Shown piece after piece: positions 20,461 through 28,235 of a stretch of DNA of 64,000 nucleotides. Below the pieces are notes generated by a model that saw only the letters and a program-made list of their open reading frames with translations, was not told where the DNA came from and ran no database searches. The DNA lies in the NCBI RefSeq assembly GCF_007997085.1, contig NZ_VORR01000018.1, positions 16,411-80,410 of the forward strand, given 5' to 3'. Origin of the DNA: Polaribacter sp. IC066 (GTDB lineage: Bacteria > Bacteroidota > Bacteroidia > Flavobacteriales > Flavobacteriaceae). The translations under genes were made by a program, and so were the position numbers. How positions within the stretch are numbered: the stretch's first letter is position 1; each line of letters begins with the position of its first letter.

Positions 20461-21711
20461 TTATTTTAAACTTTCTCCCCTTAAAAAATAGTCTTTTTTA
20501 ATCTCTTTTATTCTACTTCTTACAAAAGCAGCAATGTCCTTATCTGAATCATAAAAGCGCTCTATGTAGGCATTGTAATGGCGATACGCTATTTTTTTAT
20601 CCTTGTAATAATCATCAGAAAGTTTAGCTAACTGATACAAGGCCCTGTAATTACTTCTATTTTCTTTATAGGCTTCTTCAAAAGCATTCATCGCTTTCTT
20701 TGGCTTTTTAGTTTCATAATACATGGTTGCCATGCCATAATACGCTTCATCTCTTTTTTCTTTTCCTTTAAAAGTTGCCATCATATAATTTAACCTAGCA
20801 ACGTTATAATCTTTCTCTTTCATAGCAATATGACCCAAATATGTATTCGACTCAAAATCTTTATCATCCAAAAAAGCCAATTTTGTAAAATACTTTTTAG
20901 CTTTCTCTAAACTATCTATATTGTAATAAGATCTTCCTAACATGGTTGTGCTATAGGTGTCTTTTTTATCAATTGTGTCTAAATTTAACAATAAAGGAAT
21001 CGTTTCTTGATATTTTTTATCTGTAAATAATTGATTAATTTTCAATTTATTTAAGTCAATATGATTTTTATTTAACGTCAATCCTTTGTCAATAAAAAGC
21101 TGCGTAGAATCTTTATCATTTAACTTTTTAAAACTTTTTGCCAATTGCACAACCGCTTTTAAGTGTAATGTATCTTTCACATACGTATCGATGAAACTAT
21201 TAATCATGGGATCTCTTTGTCCTTTTAAGGCATACGCTAACCCTAAATGATACGAGTAATTAGCATTTGTATCGTCCTTACTAATTAGATACTTAAAAAT
21301 AGTTTCGGCTTTTTCAGGCTTTCTTGTAATAAGATATAGTTTGCCTACTTGATATTGCAAAACCAAGTTTAAAGAATCTTTTGCTAAAATTTCTTCGTAA
21401 ATTAAAATTGCTTTTTGTGTTTGTTTTAAACGACGATAATTCTTCGCTAATTTTAATTTTGCGTTTTCATCTTCTTTAAATGCTACTGCATTCTCTAAAA
21501 ATTGAACCGCGTTTGTATAGTTATCGATAGATTCATAAATAACCGCTTTTTTATAGTTCGATAAAAATGAAGGTTGCTTTTTATCTAATTCTTGTAAAGC
21601 CAATTTATATCTGCCTTTTGCAAACAAACTATCTACCACAGAAAAAGTTGAAGATTGCGCTTCAACTTTTATAACTACAAATAATAATACAATTAAAATT
21701 TTCTTTTTCAT
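20461..21711 (-). CDS. Exported tetratricopeptide-repeat protein
   Basis: A 416-residue TPR protein with an N-terminal signal (ILIVLLFVVIKVEA). Repeated ~34-residue helical hairpins run from residue 28 to 390; the typical A..Y...A....P pattern is visible, for example in LQYQVGKLYLITRKPEKAET, NYSYHLGLAYALKGQ and SNTYLGHIAMKEKDYNVA. It is likely a periplasmic scaffold. It starts 10 bases after the M56 peptidase stop, so the two are cotranscribed and probably work together. No catalytic motif is present. Confidence 0.85.
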   Translation of the reverse strand: MKKKILIVLLFVVIKVEAQSSTFSVVDSLFAKGRYKLALQELDKKQPSFLSNYKKAVIYESIDNYTNAVQFLENAVAFKEDENAKLKLAKNYRRLKQTQKAILIYEEILAKDSLNLVLQYQVGKLYLITRKPEKAETIFKYLISKDDTNANYSYHLGLAYALKGQRDPMINSFIDTYVKDTLHLKAVVQLAKSFKKLNDKDSTQLFIDKGLTLNKNHIDLNKLKINQLFTDKKYQETIPLLLNLDTIDKKDTYSTTMLGRSYYNIDSLEKAKKYFTKLAFLDDKDFESNTYLGHIAMKEKDYNVARLNYMMATFKGKEKRDEAYYGMATMYYETKKPKKAMNAFEEAYKENRSNYRALYQLAKLSDDYYKDKKIAYRHYNAYIERFYDSDKDIAAFVRSRIKEIKKDYFLRGESLK

Positions 21712-21721
21712 CGTTTTTAAT

Positions 21722-23275
21722 TTATTCTACAACAATCGTAAACGGAATTGAATATTTAACAGCTACAGTGTTCCCATCTTGTTCCCCGGGAATCATTTTT
21801 GGTAGCGAACTCATCGCAGATAAAACTTCCGCTTTTATATCCTCATGTGGTGCTCTTACTTGAACATCTACAATAGCGCCTTCTGTATCAATTTTAAATC
21901 CGATAAAAACTCTTTTCCTTCCGGTAGTCAGGCCTAATGACTTTGGTAAATCAGCATCAAAATTTCTTGAGAAATGCTTTTGAACACTTTTAGAAAAACA
22001 ATCTTTATCGCCAGATTCACAACCAGGAAACGTTGGTGCTTTATCAATTGTCATAAAAGAAGCTTCTTTAGTTTCTGTGACTATTTCTGTATCATCATCT
22101 CTTTTCATTTTAGAAAAATCTATAATAGTTGCTAAAACCTTTCTATTATTTTTTCCTTTAAATATTTTATGTGTGTACATATCGGAAAACTTACTTTTCA
22201 CACTTTTCTGAATTTTATCCATTACTTCATCATATTCAGATTTTTCGTTTAAAGTAAGACCACTATAAGCAACCTCTACTCCTTCAGGTTTTCCTATACC
22301 AAAATAACTATCTAAATAAGTTTCTTTTTCACCTTTACTAGTTTCTATACCTTCCTTCATTTCGAAGTATCTTGTCTGCAATTCTTTTTTACTCTCAACA
22401 ATATCTCCTGCCGAATTTTCTGAACATGAACTATAAATAAGCATACTTGCCAATACAGGAACCAATAACAAATACTTTAACTGATTCATTTTTTTTGATT
22501 GTTTTTTAGTCATCATGATAATTCTTTTTTTAATTAATGATTGTTTATAAAATTGATTGACAAACGCTATGTTTTCAACCTGAAAATAGTTGGATAATAA
22601 ATTGTTGATATAAATCTCTTTGGCTTCTTTTTTGGAGACAATACCATCCGAAATATATTCATGCAATAAGGTAATTCTCTTTTGATACAAATAAATCATC
22701 GGGTTAAACCACATGACAATTTTTAAAAACTCGAAGAACAATAAATCGATTGAATGTTTTTGTTTGCTATGCACCATTTCATGTTGAATGATTTTTTCTT
22801 GTTGCGAAAACGGAATTTCTTTACCCAGAAATATATAGTTAAAAAATGAAAATGCTTTGGTTTGGTTTGGAATAAAAACCAGCGTAAAATCATCTTGCTG
22901 TTCTGCCTTATATTTTTTAATTAAGTTGATGATCTTTCCTAATTTCATCAAAAATAAGATCGAAAAAAAACAAACTCCCAACCAAAATAAAATAGAAATA
23001 TAATTGATAGAATCATTTAAATTACTGCCTTGCATCACTTTTTGAATTGCTTTTTCTGGCGATAAAAAAATCTCTGGCAAATACACAATATATTCTTGTG
23101 GTACTGCTTTTTGAAAGCTTGGTATTTTTATCAACGGAATTAAAAAAGACAAAATTGGTGTACTTATCAAATACCACCTGTTTTTTGTAAAGAAAGTTTC
23201 TTTGCTTAAAAAGAAATCATAGATAGCTAAAAATAAGACTTGAAATAAGACGACTTGAAGGATATAATTGATCAT
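21722..23275 (-). CDS. BlaR1-like M56 family sensor metallopeptidase
   Basis: A 517-residue membrane peptidase. The N-terminal ~270 residues have four membrane helices and the M56 zinc motif HEMVH (about residue 165) followed by SKQKHSIDLLFFE, as in BlaR1/MecR1. The C-terminal exported part lacks the penicillin-binding sensor of BlaR1 and instead ends in a TonB-C-like domain (GFKIDTEGAIVDVQVRAPH, then a Pro-rich strand). In the family, such proteins cut the partner BlaI repressor in response to a signal; that partner lies directly upstream. No beta-lactamase gene is nearby, so the regulated output is probably this operon itself. Confidence 0.88.
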   Translation of the reverse strand: MINYILQVVLFQVLFLAIYDFFLSKETFFTKNRWYLISTPILSFLIPLIKIPSFQKAVPQEYIVYLPEIFLSPEKAIQKVMQGSNLNDSINYISILFWLGVCFFSILFLMKLGKIINLIKKYKAEQQDDFTLVFIPNQTKAFSFFNYIFLGKEIPFSQQEKIIQHEMVHSKQKHSIDLLFFEFLKIVMWFNPMIYLYQKRITLLHEYISDGIVSKKEAKEIYINNLLSNYFQVENIAFVNQFYKQSLIKKRIIMMTKKQSKKMNQLKYLLLVPVLASMLIYSSCSENSAGDIVESKKELQTRYFEMKEGIETSKGEKETYLDSYFGIGKPEGVEVAYSGLTLNEKSEYDEVMDKIQKSVKSKFSDMYTHKIFKGKNNRKVLATIIDFSKMKRDDDTEIVTETKEASFMTIDKAPTFPGCESGDKDCFSKSVQKHFSRNFDADLPKSLGLTTGRKRVFIGFKIDTEGAIVDVQVRAPHEDIKAEVLSAMSSLPKMIPGEQDGNTVAVKYSIPFTIVVE

Positions 23276-23303
23276 AAGTTTATTTTTTTTATTGCTTTCA
23301 CAC

Positions 23304-23415
23304 TGTCACTTCGAGTGATTCCGCTTTTTTGCGGAATTGTATCGAGAAGTAATTTGTTGTCCCTAAAAGTTCTCGATACAAATTTTTCGTTCCTCAAAAT
23401 TCACTCGAACTGACA
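23304..23415. repeat. Intergenic inverted repeat, copy 1 of a hairpin family
   Basis: A 112-bp imperfect palindrome between the repressor and the M56 gene. The outer arms are TGTCACTTCGAGTGA (left) and TCACTCGAACTGACA (right), matching at 14 of 15 positions; inner arms include TATCGAGAA and TTCTCGATA. The left side holds an extra hairpin TTCCGC-TTTTTT-GCGGAA. A related copy at 47354-47397 keeps the flanks while this stem differs by paired changes. Confidence 0.75.
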
Positions 23416-23456
23416 TTAATTTAAATTTTACTGCAAACTGAATACTAAAAAATTGT

Positions 23457-23819
23457 TTACTGATTCTTATTCACTTCTTTTAAAATAGACTCTAATTCAG
23501 TAATGTCCATATTGTTTTCTTTTACAAAAAAGGAAACCATACTTTTAAAAGACCCATCAAAATAACCATTCATAATTTTGTGTAAACTTTGGTTACTATA
23601 GGTTTCTTTGTCAATAATAGGATAATATACATACCCTCTCCCCTCGGCTTTATGACCCACAAATTCTTTAGTTTCTAAAATTCTAATAATGGTAGAAACG
23701 GTATTGTAAGCAGGCTTTGGTGTCGGTAATTTCTCAATAACATCTTTTACAGAAGTTTCTTGTAAATCCCACAAAACTTGCATAATTTGTTCTTCTGCTT
23801 TTGTTAATTGTTTCTTCAT
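23457..23819 (-). CDS. blaI: BlaI/MecI/CopY-family transcriptional repressor
   Basis: A 120-residue winged-helix repressor. The N-terminal LTKAEEQIMQVLWDLQETSVKD and STIIRILETKEFVGHK are the family's DNA-binding helices and wing; the C-terminal part (YFDGSFKSMVSFF ... DITELESIL) is the dimerisation region that the partner peptidase usually cuts. The frame extends to 23852, but the internal ATG at 23819 (MKKQLTKAEEQ) matches the usual start and lies downstream of a promoter box at 23850-23857. A perfect 34-bp inverted repeat upstream is the likely operator, so the gene should repress itself and the M56-TPR genes. Confidence 0.88.
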   Translation of the reverse strand: MKKQLTKAEEQIMQVLWDLQETSVKDVIEKLPTPKPAYNTVSTIIRILETKEFVGHKAEGRGYVYYPIIDKETYSNQSLHKIMNGYFDGSFKSMVSFFVKENNMDITELESILKEVNKNQ

Positions 23820-23849
23820 AATTTCAACTAATCTTTTAGTTTGATGTGA

Positions 23850-23857
23850 CAAATATA
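23850..23857 (-). promoter_or_regulatory. -7 promoter box of the blaI operon
   Basis: On the minus strand this reads TATATTTG, a perfect TAnnTTTG match, 30 bases before the chosen blaI start and touching the operator repeat. Confidence 0.6.
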
Positions 23858-23890
23858 ACTAAATAATTAGTTCAAACTAATTATTTAGTT
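23857..23890. promoter_or_regulatory. Perfect inverted-repeat operator of the BlaI-like repressor
   Basis: Two 16-bp arms, AACTAAATAATTAGTT and its exact complement AACTAATTATTTAGTT, are separated by CA. Each arm is itself a dyad of ACTA-N6-TAGT form, so a repressor dimer could bind each arm. It overlaps the space between the -33 and -7 regions of the operon's promoter, a position that would block polymerase. The repeat is seen directly; binding is inference. Confidence 0.75.
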
Positions 23891-24170
23891 CAAATTTTAA
23901 CAGAAAAGGGTTTGTTCATTAAAATATCCTAGTTTTAACCTTAAATTTTAATTCTTGCCCCGCAAAAAAGAATATCCAAAAAGTTTCGTCTTTACAAAGA
24001 CGAAAGGGAGAAGTAAGCTGTTCATTAAAATTCCTGCTTTTCGATAAAAAGATTGCTTCGTACTCGCAAAGACGGGTTTTCACAAACACAAGTTTCAAAA
24101 AACAAAAAACCAAGAACAAATATTTATATATTTATTCTTGGTTTCAATTAAAATTATAAAAACGCAGTTT
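23891..24170. repeat. Intergenic region with degenerate repeat pieces
   Basis: No gene is seen. The stretch holds CGTCTTTACAAAGACG (a small perfect hairpin at about 23988-24003) and then GATTGCTTCGTACTCGCAAAGACGG, which looks like a decayed copy of the dispersed intergenic repeats common in flavobacterial genomes. A weak hairpin (CCAAGAATAAATA / TATTTATTCTTGG) around 24107-24144 may terminate the phnA transcript. Confidence 0.45.
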
Positions 24171-24770
24171 TTATTCTTTCTCTGCCATTTTCTTTACATA
24201 ATCTGTAATAATTACAATTTGTGTCGGTCCTACTTTACCTTCAATATAATTGGCATTTTCATGATCTAAAGAAATTCTTCTTACGGCAGTTCCTTGTTTT
24301 GCAACCATGCTAGAACCTTTTACCTTTAAATCTTTTATCAAGACAACAGAATCTCCTGATTCTAAAATAACACCGTTTGCATCTCTATGAATTATTTTTT
24401 CGCTTTCGTCTAAATGATCTCCAGATTCTTTAGCAAAGCGTACATCATCATCTTCTAAATACATCATATCTAACAAATCTTTTGGCCAGCCTTCATTTCT
24501 TAATCGAGAAAGCATTCTCCAAGCAACAACTTTTACAGCTCTATGCTCACTCCACATAGAATCATTTAAACAACGCCAATGGTTTGCCACAGTCTCCTCT
24601 ACACTATCAATTTGAGTTGTACATGTTTCACAAGCTAGCAAACTGCCATCTACACCACTGCCACCAACCGTAGATGTTGGTTTTACTTCATACACAGATA
24701 CATTCTCTTTTGAAGTACATAATTCGCATTGATTACCACTTCTGTTTTCTAAATCTTGTTGTAAACTCAT
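24171..24770 (-). CDS. PhnA/YjdM-family zinc-ribbon protein
   Basis: A 199-residue PhnA-domain protein. The N-terminal zinc ribbon has two Cys pairs (CELC and CETC), and the C-terminal PhnA domain carries the typical SGDSVVLIKDLKVKGSS and KQGTAVRRISL strands with the asparagine-rich IEGKVG segment. Despite the name, the family is not shown to break phosphonates and no phn genes are nearby; the function is unknown. It is a single gene with its own promoter box (24793-24800). Confidence 0.88.
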   Translation of the reverse strand: MSLQQDLENRSGNQCELCTSKENVSVYEVKPTSTVGGSGVDGSLLACETCTTQIDSVEETVANHWRCLNDSMWSEHRAVKVVAWRMLSRLRNEGWPKDLLDMMYLEDDDVRFAKESGDHLDESEKIIHRDANGVILESGDSVVLIKDLKVKGSSMVAKQGTAVRRISLDHENANYIEGKVGPTQIVIITDYVKKMAEKE

Positions 24771-24792
24771 TGTTGTTTTTTATTGATTTTGG

Positions 24793-24800
24793 CAAAAGTA
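24793..24800 (-). promoter_or_regulatory. -7 promoter box of the phnA-family gene
   Basis: TACTTTTG on the minus strand, 22 bases before the start codon, fits TAnnTTTG. Confidence 0.5.
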
Positions 24801-24933
24801 GTGTTTTATTTGAAGCTATTTCCTGCTTTCACTACTCGCTTTTTTTATCCCAAAAAAGGGAATAAAAAAGAGCTCAAACAAACCGTTCAATCAGGGCTAG
24901 AATTGCATATTTACTAGTTGCCTTAAAAAAGGG

Positions 24934-26577
24934 TTATTTTATTTCTAAAGAAGTAAACTTAAAAGAAGTTCCGTCAAACAATCCTTTATCAGATAATTTT
25001 AAAGACGGAATAACCAACAATGCCATAAACGATAAACTCATATAAGGGGCTCGTAATTTACTTCCCATTTGTTTTGCCATTGTATCTAATTCCGCATACG
25101 ATTTACCAATTTCTTCCGCAGATAAATCAGACATAATTCCGGCTACAGGTAAAGAAACAATTTTTTCTTCGGATGCATTTATAGCACAAATTCCTCCGCT
25201 ATTTTCAATAATTAAATTTACCGCTTTACAAATCGCTTCATCAGAAACTCCAATAGCAATTATATTATGCGAATCGTGCCCAACAGAACTTGCGATTGCT
25301 CCTTCTTTGATTCCGAAGTTCTTGATAAATGCGATGGATGGTTTTGCGTTTTTGCCTGCCTGTCCGGCAGGCAGGTACCGATTTACAACCGTCATTTTTA
25401 AAACGTCCGTTGCTTTATTCGAAACTAAATTACCATCCACAATTAAAGAATTCGCTTCAATTTGATTCGTTACTAATTCGCCATCTAAAGCTTCTATCAC
25501 TCTAATTTTTTCTGATGAAGATTCAAATCTAAAATCTTGAACCTTCTTTTTATCTGTCTTAAAATTATTTAAGATTTCAAACGGAACGGACTTCACAAAA
25601 CTTTCTCTGTTTTTGGCTACTAGTTCTCCGTTAATATAAGTTTCTAAAACATTGAAGTCTTTTAAATTATCAACCATAATAAAATCTGCAGCATCACCTT
25701 TTTGTAACAATCCAACGTCTAAATTATAATGTTTTACTGGATTTACACAAGCTGCTTGCAATACTTTAAAAATATCAATTCCTTTGGCAACCGCTCTTTC
25801 ACAAAGCTGATTAATATGACCTAATAATAAATCGTCTGGATGTTTATCATCAGAACAAAACATCATATTTTGATAATGTTCTGGTAATAAAGCGATCAAC
25901 GCTTCAAAGTTTTTTGCAGCAGAACCTTCTCTAATAATTACCTTCATTCCTTTTTGTAATTTCTCTTTTGCTTCCTCAAAAGAAAAACACTCATGGTCTG
26001 TAGAAATTCCTGCAGAAATATATTTAGTAGCATCTGCCCCTCTTAAACCCGGCGCATGACCATCAATAGGCTTATTATTATTTTTTGAATGTTGGATTTT
26101 TTTCAGAACTTCATCATCATCAAACAAAACGCCGGGGTAATTCATCATTTCTGCCAAATATTTGATATCAGGATTTTCCATCATCAATTTAATATCGTCA
26201 GCATCAATAATCGCTCCTGCACTTTCAAAAGAAGTGGCTGGCACACAACTTGGCGCGCCAAAATTGAATTTTAACGGAACTTTCTTTCCGTTTTCAATCA
26301 TAAAATCAACACCTTTTACACCCAAAACATTGGCAATCTCATGCGGATCAGAAACGGTGGCAACAGTTCCATGAATTACTGCGATTTTAGCAAATTCAGA
26401 AGGAACTAACATAGAACTTTCTATATGGATATGTGCATCTACAAAACCGGGTAAAATAAAGTTTTCTATAGTGTGATTTACCTCCCGAATTTCTAAAATC
26501 TTACCATTAGTAACTTCAACTTCTCCTTTAAATATTCGTTTGTTAAGTATATCAACTATATTTCCTTGTACAATCAT
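24934..26577 (-). CDS. adeC: Adenine deaminase with a repeat-derived insertion
   Basis: Adenine deaminase of the amidohydrolase superfamily (547 residues), converting adenine to hypoxanthine, which the hpt-adk protein could then salvage. Seen: the metal motif [33 protein letters not shown], and [12 protein letters not shown]. Near residues 401-408 the sequence LPAGQAG interrupts the fold; it is encoded by a GC-rich palindrome (25355-25375) unlike the surrounding AT-rich DNA, so it looks like an in-frame insertion. Frame is kept and no other damage is seen, so activity is probably retained if the site is a surface loop. Confidence 0.93.
   Translation of the reverse strand: MIVQGNIVDILNKRIFKGEVEVTNGKILEIREVNHTIENFILPGFVDAHIHIESSMLVPSEFAKIAVIHGTVATVSDPHEIANVLGVKGVDFMIENGKKVPLKFNFGAPSCVPATSFESAGAIIDADDIKLMMENPDIKYLAEMMNYPGVLFDDDEVLKKIQHSKNNNKPIDGHAPGLRGADATKYISAGISTDHECFSFEEAKEKLQKGMKVIIREGSAAKNFEALIALLPEHYQNMMFCSDDKHPDDLLLGHINQLCERAVAKGIDIFKVLQAACVNPVKHYNLDVGLLQKGDAADFIMVDNLKDFNVLETYINGELVAKNRESFVKSVPFEILNNFKTDKKKVQDFRFESSSEKIRVIEALDGELVTNQIEANSLIVDGNLVSNKATDVLKMTVVNRYLPAGQAGKNAKPSIAFIKNFGIKEGAIASSVGHDSHNIIAIGVSDEAICKAVNLIIENSGGICAINASEEKIVSLPVAGIMSDLSAEEIGKSYAELDTMAKQMGSKLRAPYMSLSFMALLVIPSLKLSDKGLFDGTSFKFTSLEIK
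25355..25375. repeat. GC-rich palindrome inserted in adeC
   Basis: Arms CCTGCCTG and its complement CAGGCAGG around a GC centre make an almost perfect 21-bp palindrome within an AT-rich gene. It encodes LPAGQAG in frame on the minus strand. A decayed relative lies in the intergenic space at 63001-63020. Confidence 0.8.
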
Positions 26578-26596
26578 TTGCTTTCTATTTCTGCAG

Positions 26597-26604
26597 CAAA
26601 CTTA
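26597..26604 (-). promoter_or_regulatory. -7 promoter box of adeC
   Basis: TAAGTTTG on the minus strand fits TAnnTTTG, 19 bases before the adeC start and within the 41-base gap after the upstream peptidase gene. Confidence 0.45.
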
Positions 26605-26618
26605 CAAAGAAAAACAGC

Positions 26619-27935
26619 TTATTCAATAGGATATATTTTCACCTCTTTACCCAACCAACTTTGTAGTTTATTATATATTTTTTGTTGCTCTTCTTTAGAA
26701 AAATCTTTAATTCTTGTACCGTGATCTCCTCCTTTTAAAACCATTTTTAAAGCATCTACTGCTGGCTTCGGATTTGGCGCACAGGCTCCCCAAGGATCAT
26801 TAGCTCCATAAATATACAGCATGTCATTTCCATTATTTTCTATGTAATCTCTCACTTCATTTATATACTTTGGGTTGTATGTTAAAGCAACATCTTGCGG
26901 CGCAAAGCTCATTAACGAAGTTGTTTTTACAAATTTTAATACGTCTTTAACGGGTGTAAAATCATAACCATAATAACCCAATTCTGTCATGTTTTGATAA
27001 AAAGAAGGTAAATAATGATAGACTCCTGCATCCGAAAATAAATAAAAACCGCTTACTTTTTCTAAATATGTAAATAATTCTTTTGGGTTTGCGTTTTCAT
27101 CCGGTATATCGTCACAACTACTTCCCCATTGCCAAAAAGAAAAAGGAAACTCTAATACTGCATGCTCGAGTGCTTCATCGATAGACATTGTTGTAAAAGA
27201 AATATTCTCTTCATCCGCATAATTTTTTAACGCCACCATAATTTCCGTTCTATTTTTCAAAACGGCTCTTTGAAACTTTTTAATATTTTCTCTGCATTCG
27301 ATACTGCCAATAGAATTAATGAAGGCTGTAGTTCTTTGGTCTTGTTTTGTATTAGCTAATGGAGCAACATAAGGCACAGCAACATCAATATCTTTTGGAT
27401 ATTTAGATTTGTAAATGATTGCTGACCCTCCTCCTTTACTTATTCCTGTAGATAACCATTTCTTTTTATAAATCCCTTTTAATTTGGTTACAATAGCATG
27501 ATAATCTGCAACTGCTGCATCATTATTTAAGTACTTCCATGGTATAGAATCTGGTCTCGATTTTCCGTAAAAACGATACTCCACTTGTATTTGATTTGCT
27601 TTTAACAGCGTACTTAACTCATAGGTTTTACGCCTAGCATTATAACCCTCTGTTACTAAAACGGTTGGATTGTTATAATCTGAGTGCGACACATATATAT
27701 GATGGTCAAACGTTCCTGCTTTTAAGTTTTTATGATCTAAAGGTTGTTGTAAAATCAACTCAAATGCTTCTGTAAAATGATCTGCTATTTTTATTGAATT
27801 TATTTTTGCCTTGGGAAACAAAACCTCTAAATGCTCTTTAAAAGTTAAACCCTCTACTTCTGATTTTGCAGTAGAACAAGAAACCATTGCTACATTTACA
27901 AATAGCAACAATATTATTTTTTTTAGTGTTTTCAT
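26619..27935 (-). CDS. Secreted S28/S37-type serine peptidase, lipoprotein
   Basis: A 438-residue alpha/beta-hydrolase peptidase. An SPII signal (VNVAMVSC) puts it in the envelope. The nucleophile elbow is GISKGGGSAII (about residue 168), preceded by EYRFYGKSRP, a pattern shared by S28 (prolyl carboxypeptidase/DPP7) and S37 (tripeptidyl aminopeptidase) families; a late GANDPWGAC and GGDHGTR supply the Asp and His. I place it in this clan with confidence but cannot choose between S28 and S37. It lies 41 bases upstream of adeC and is probably independent of it. Confidence 0.82.
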   Translation of the reverse strand: MKTLKKIILLLFVNVAMVSCSTAKSEVEGLTFKEHLEVLFPKAKINSIKIADHFTEAFELILQQPLDHKNLKAGTFDHHIYVSHSDYNNPTVLVTEGYNARRKTYELSTLLKANQIQVEYRFYGKSRPDSIPWKYLNNDAAVADYHAIVTKLKGIYKKKWLSTGISKGGGSAIIYKSKYPKDIDVAVPYVAPLANTKQDQRTTAFINSIGSIECRENIKKFQRAVLKNRTEIMVALKNYADEENISFTTMSIDEALEHAVLEFPFSFWQWGSSCDDIPDENANPKELFTYLEKVSGFYLFSDAGVYHYLPSFYQNMTELGYYGYDFTPVKDVLKFVKTTSLMSFAPQDVALTYNPKYINEVRDYIENNGNDMLYIYGANDPWGACAPNPKPAVDALKMVLKGGDHGTRIKDFSKEEQQKIYNKLQSWLGKEVKIYPIE

Positions 27936-28235
27936 TTTTACAATTTTTATTTTCTAAAATTAGATGAAGTAAGGCAATTTAACGGATACCTTTTTAACCC
28001 AATATTTGTCTAAACTACAATAAACCACGATAGTTTGTTATAAAATTGAGCCTTTTCGTTTTGTAGCCTATAAAAAACCGCAGTGAAAAAGATCAATTTA
28101 TAACTTTATCTTTATCTTTATTTATTTTTATAAAAATATTCGGCTAAATAATCATTTCAAAACTATTTTACTCAAAACTGCAAATAATAAAAGTTGTTGT
28201 GATGTGCATTCTAAACTTTATCTTATTTTTAGTTC
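27936..28235. other. Intergenic region between divergent genes
   Basis: About 300 AT-rich bases separate the S28/S37-type peptidase (minus) and the kinase-aminotransferase fusion (plus). It must hold both promoters, but no perfect TAnnTTTG box is seen for either. No RNA gene or repeat is evident. Confidence 0.4.

Noticed and set aside
23457..23819. A classic antibiotic-resistance bla operon.
   Set aside because: There is no beta-lactamase gene next to the BlaI/BlaR1-like pair and the sensor lacks the penicillin-binding domain.
23919..24119. A 66-codon minus-strand open frame.
   Set aside because: It runs through repeat-like intergenic DNA, has no family resemblance and unlikely composition (Phe/Lys/Cys-rich).
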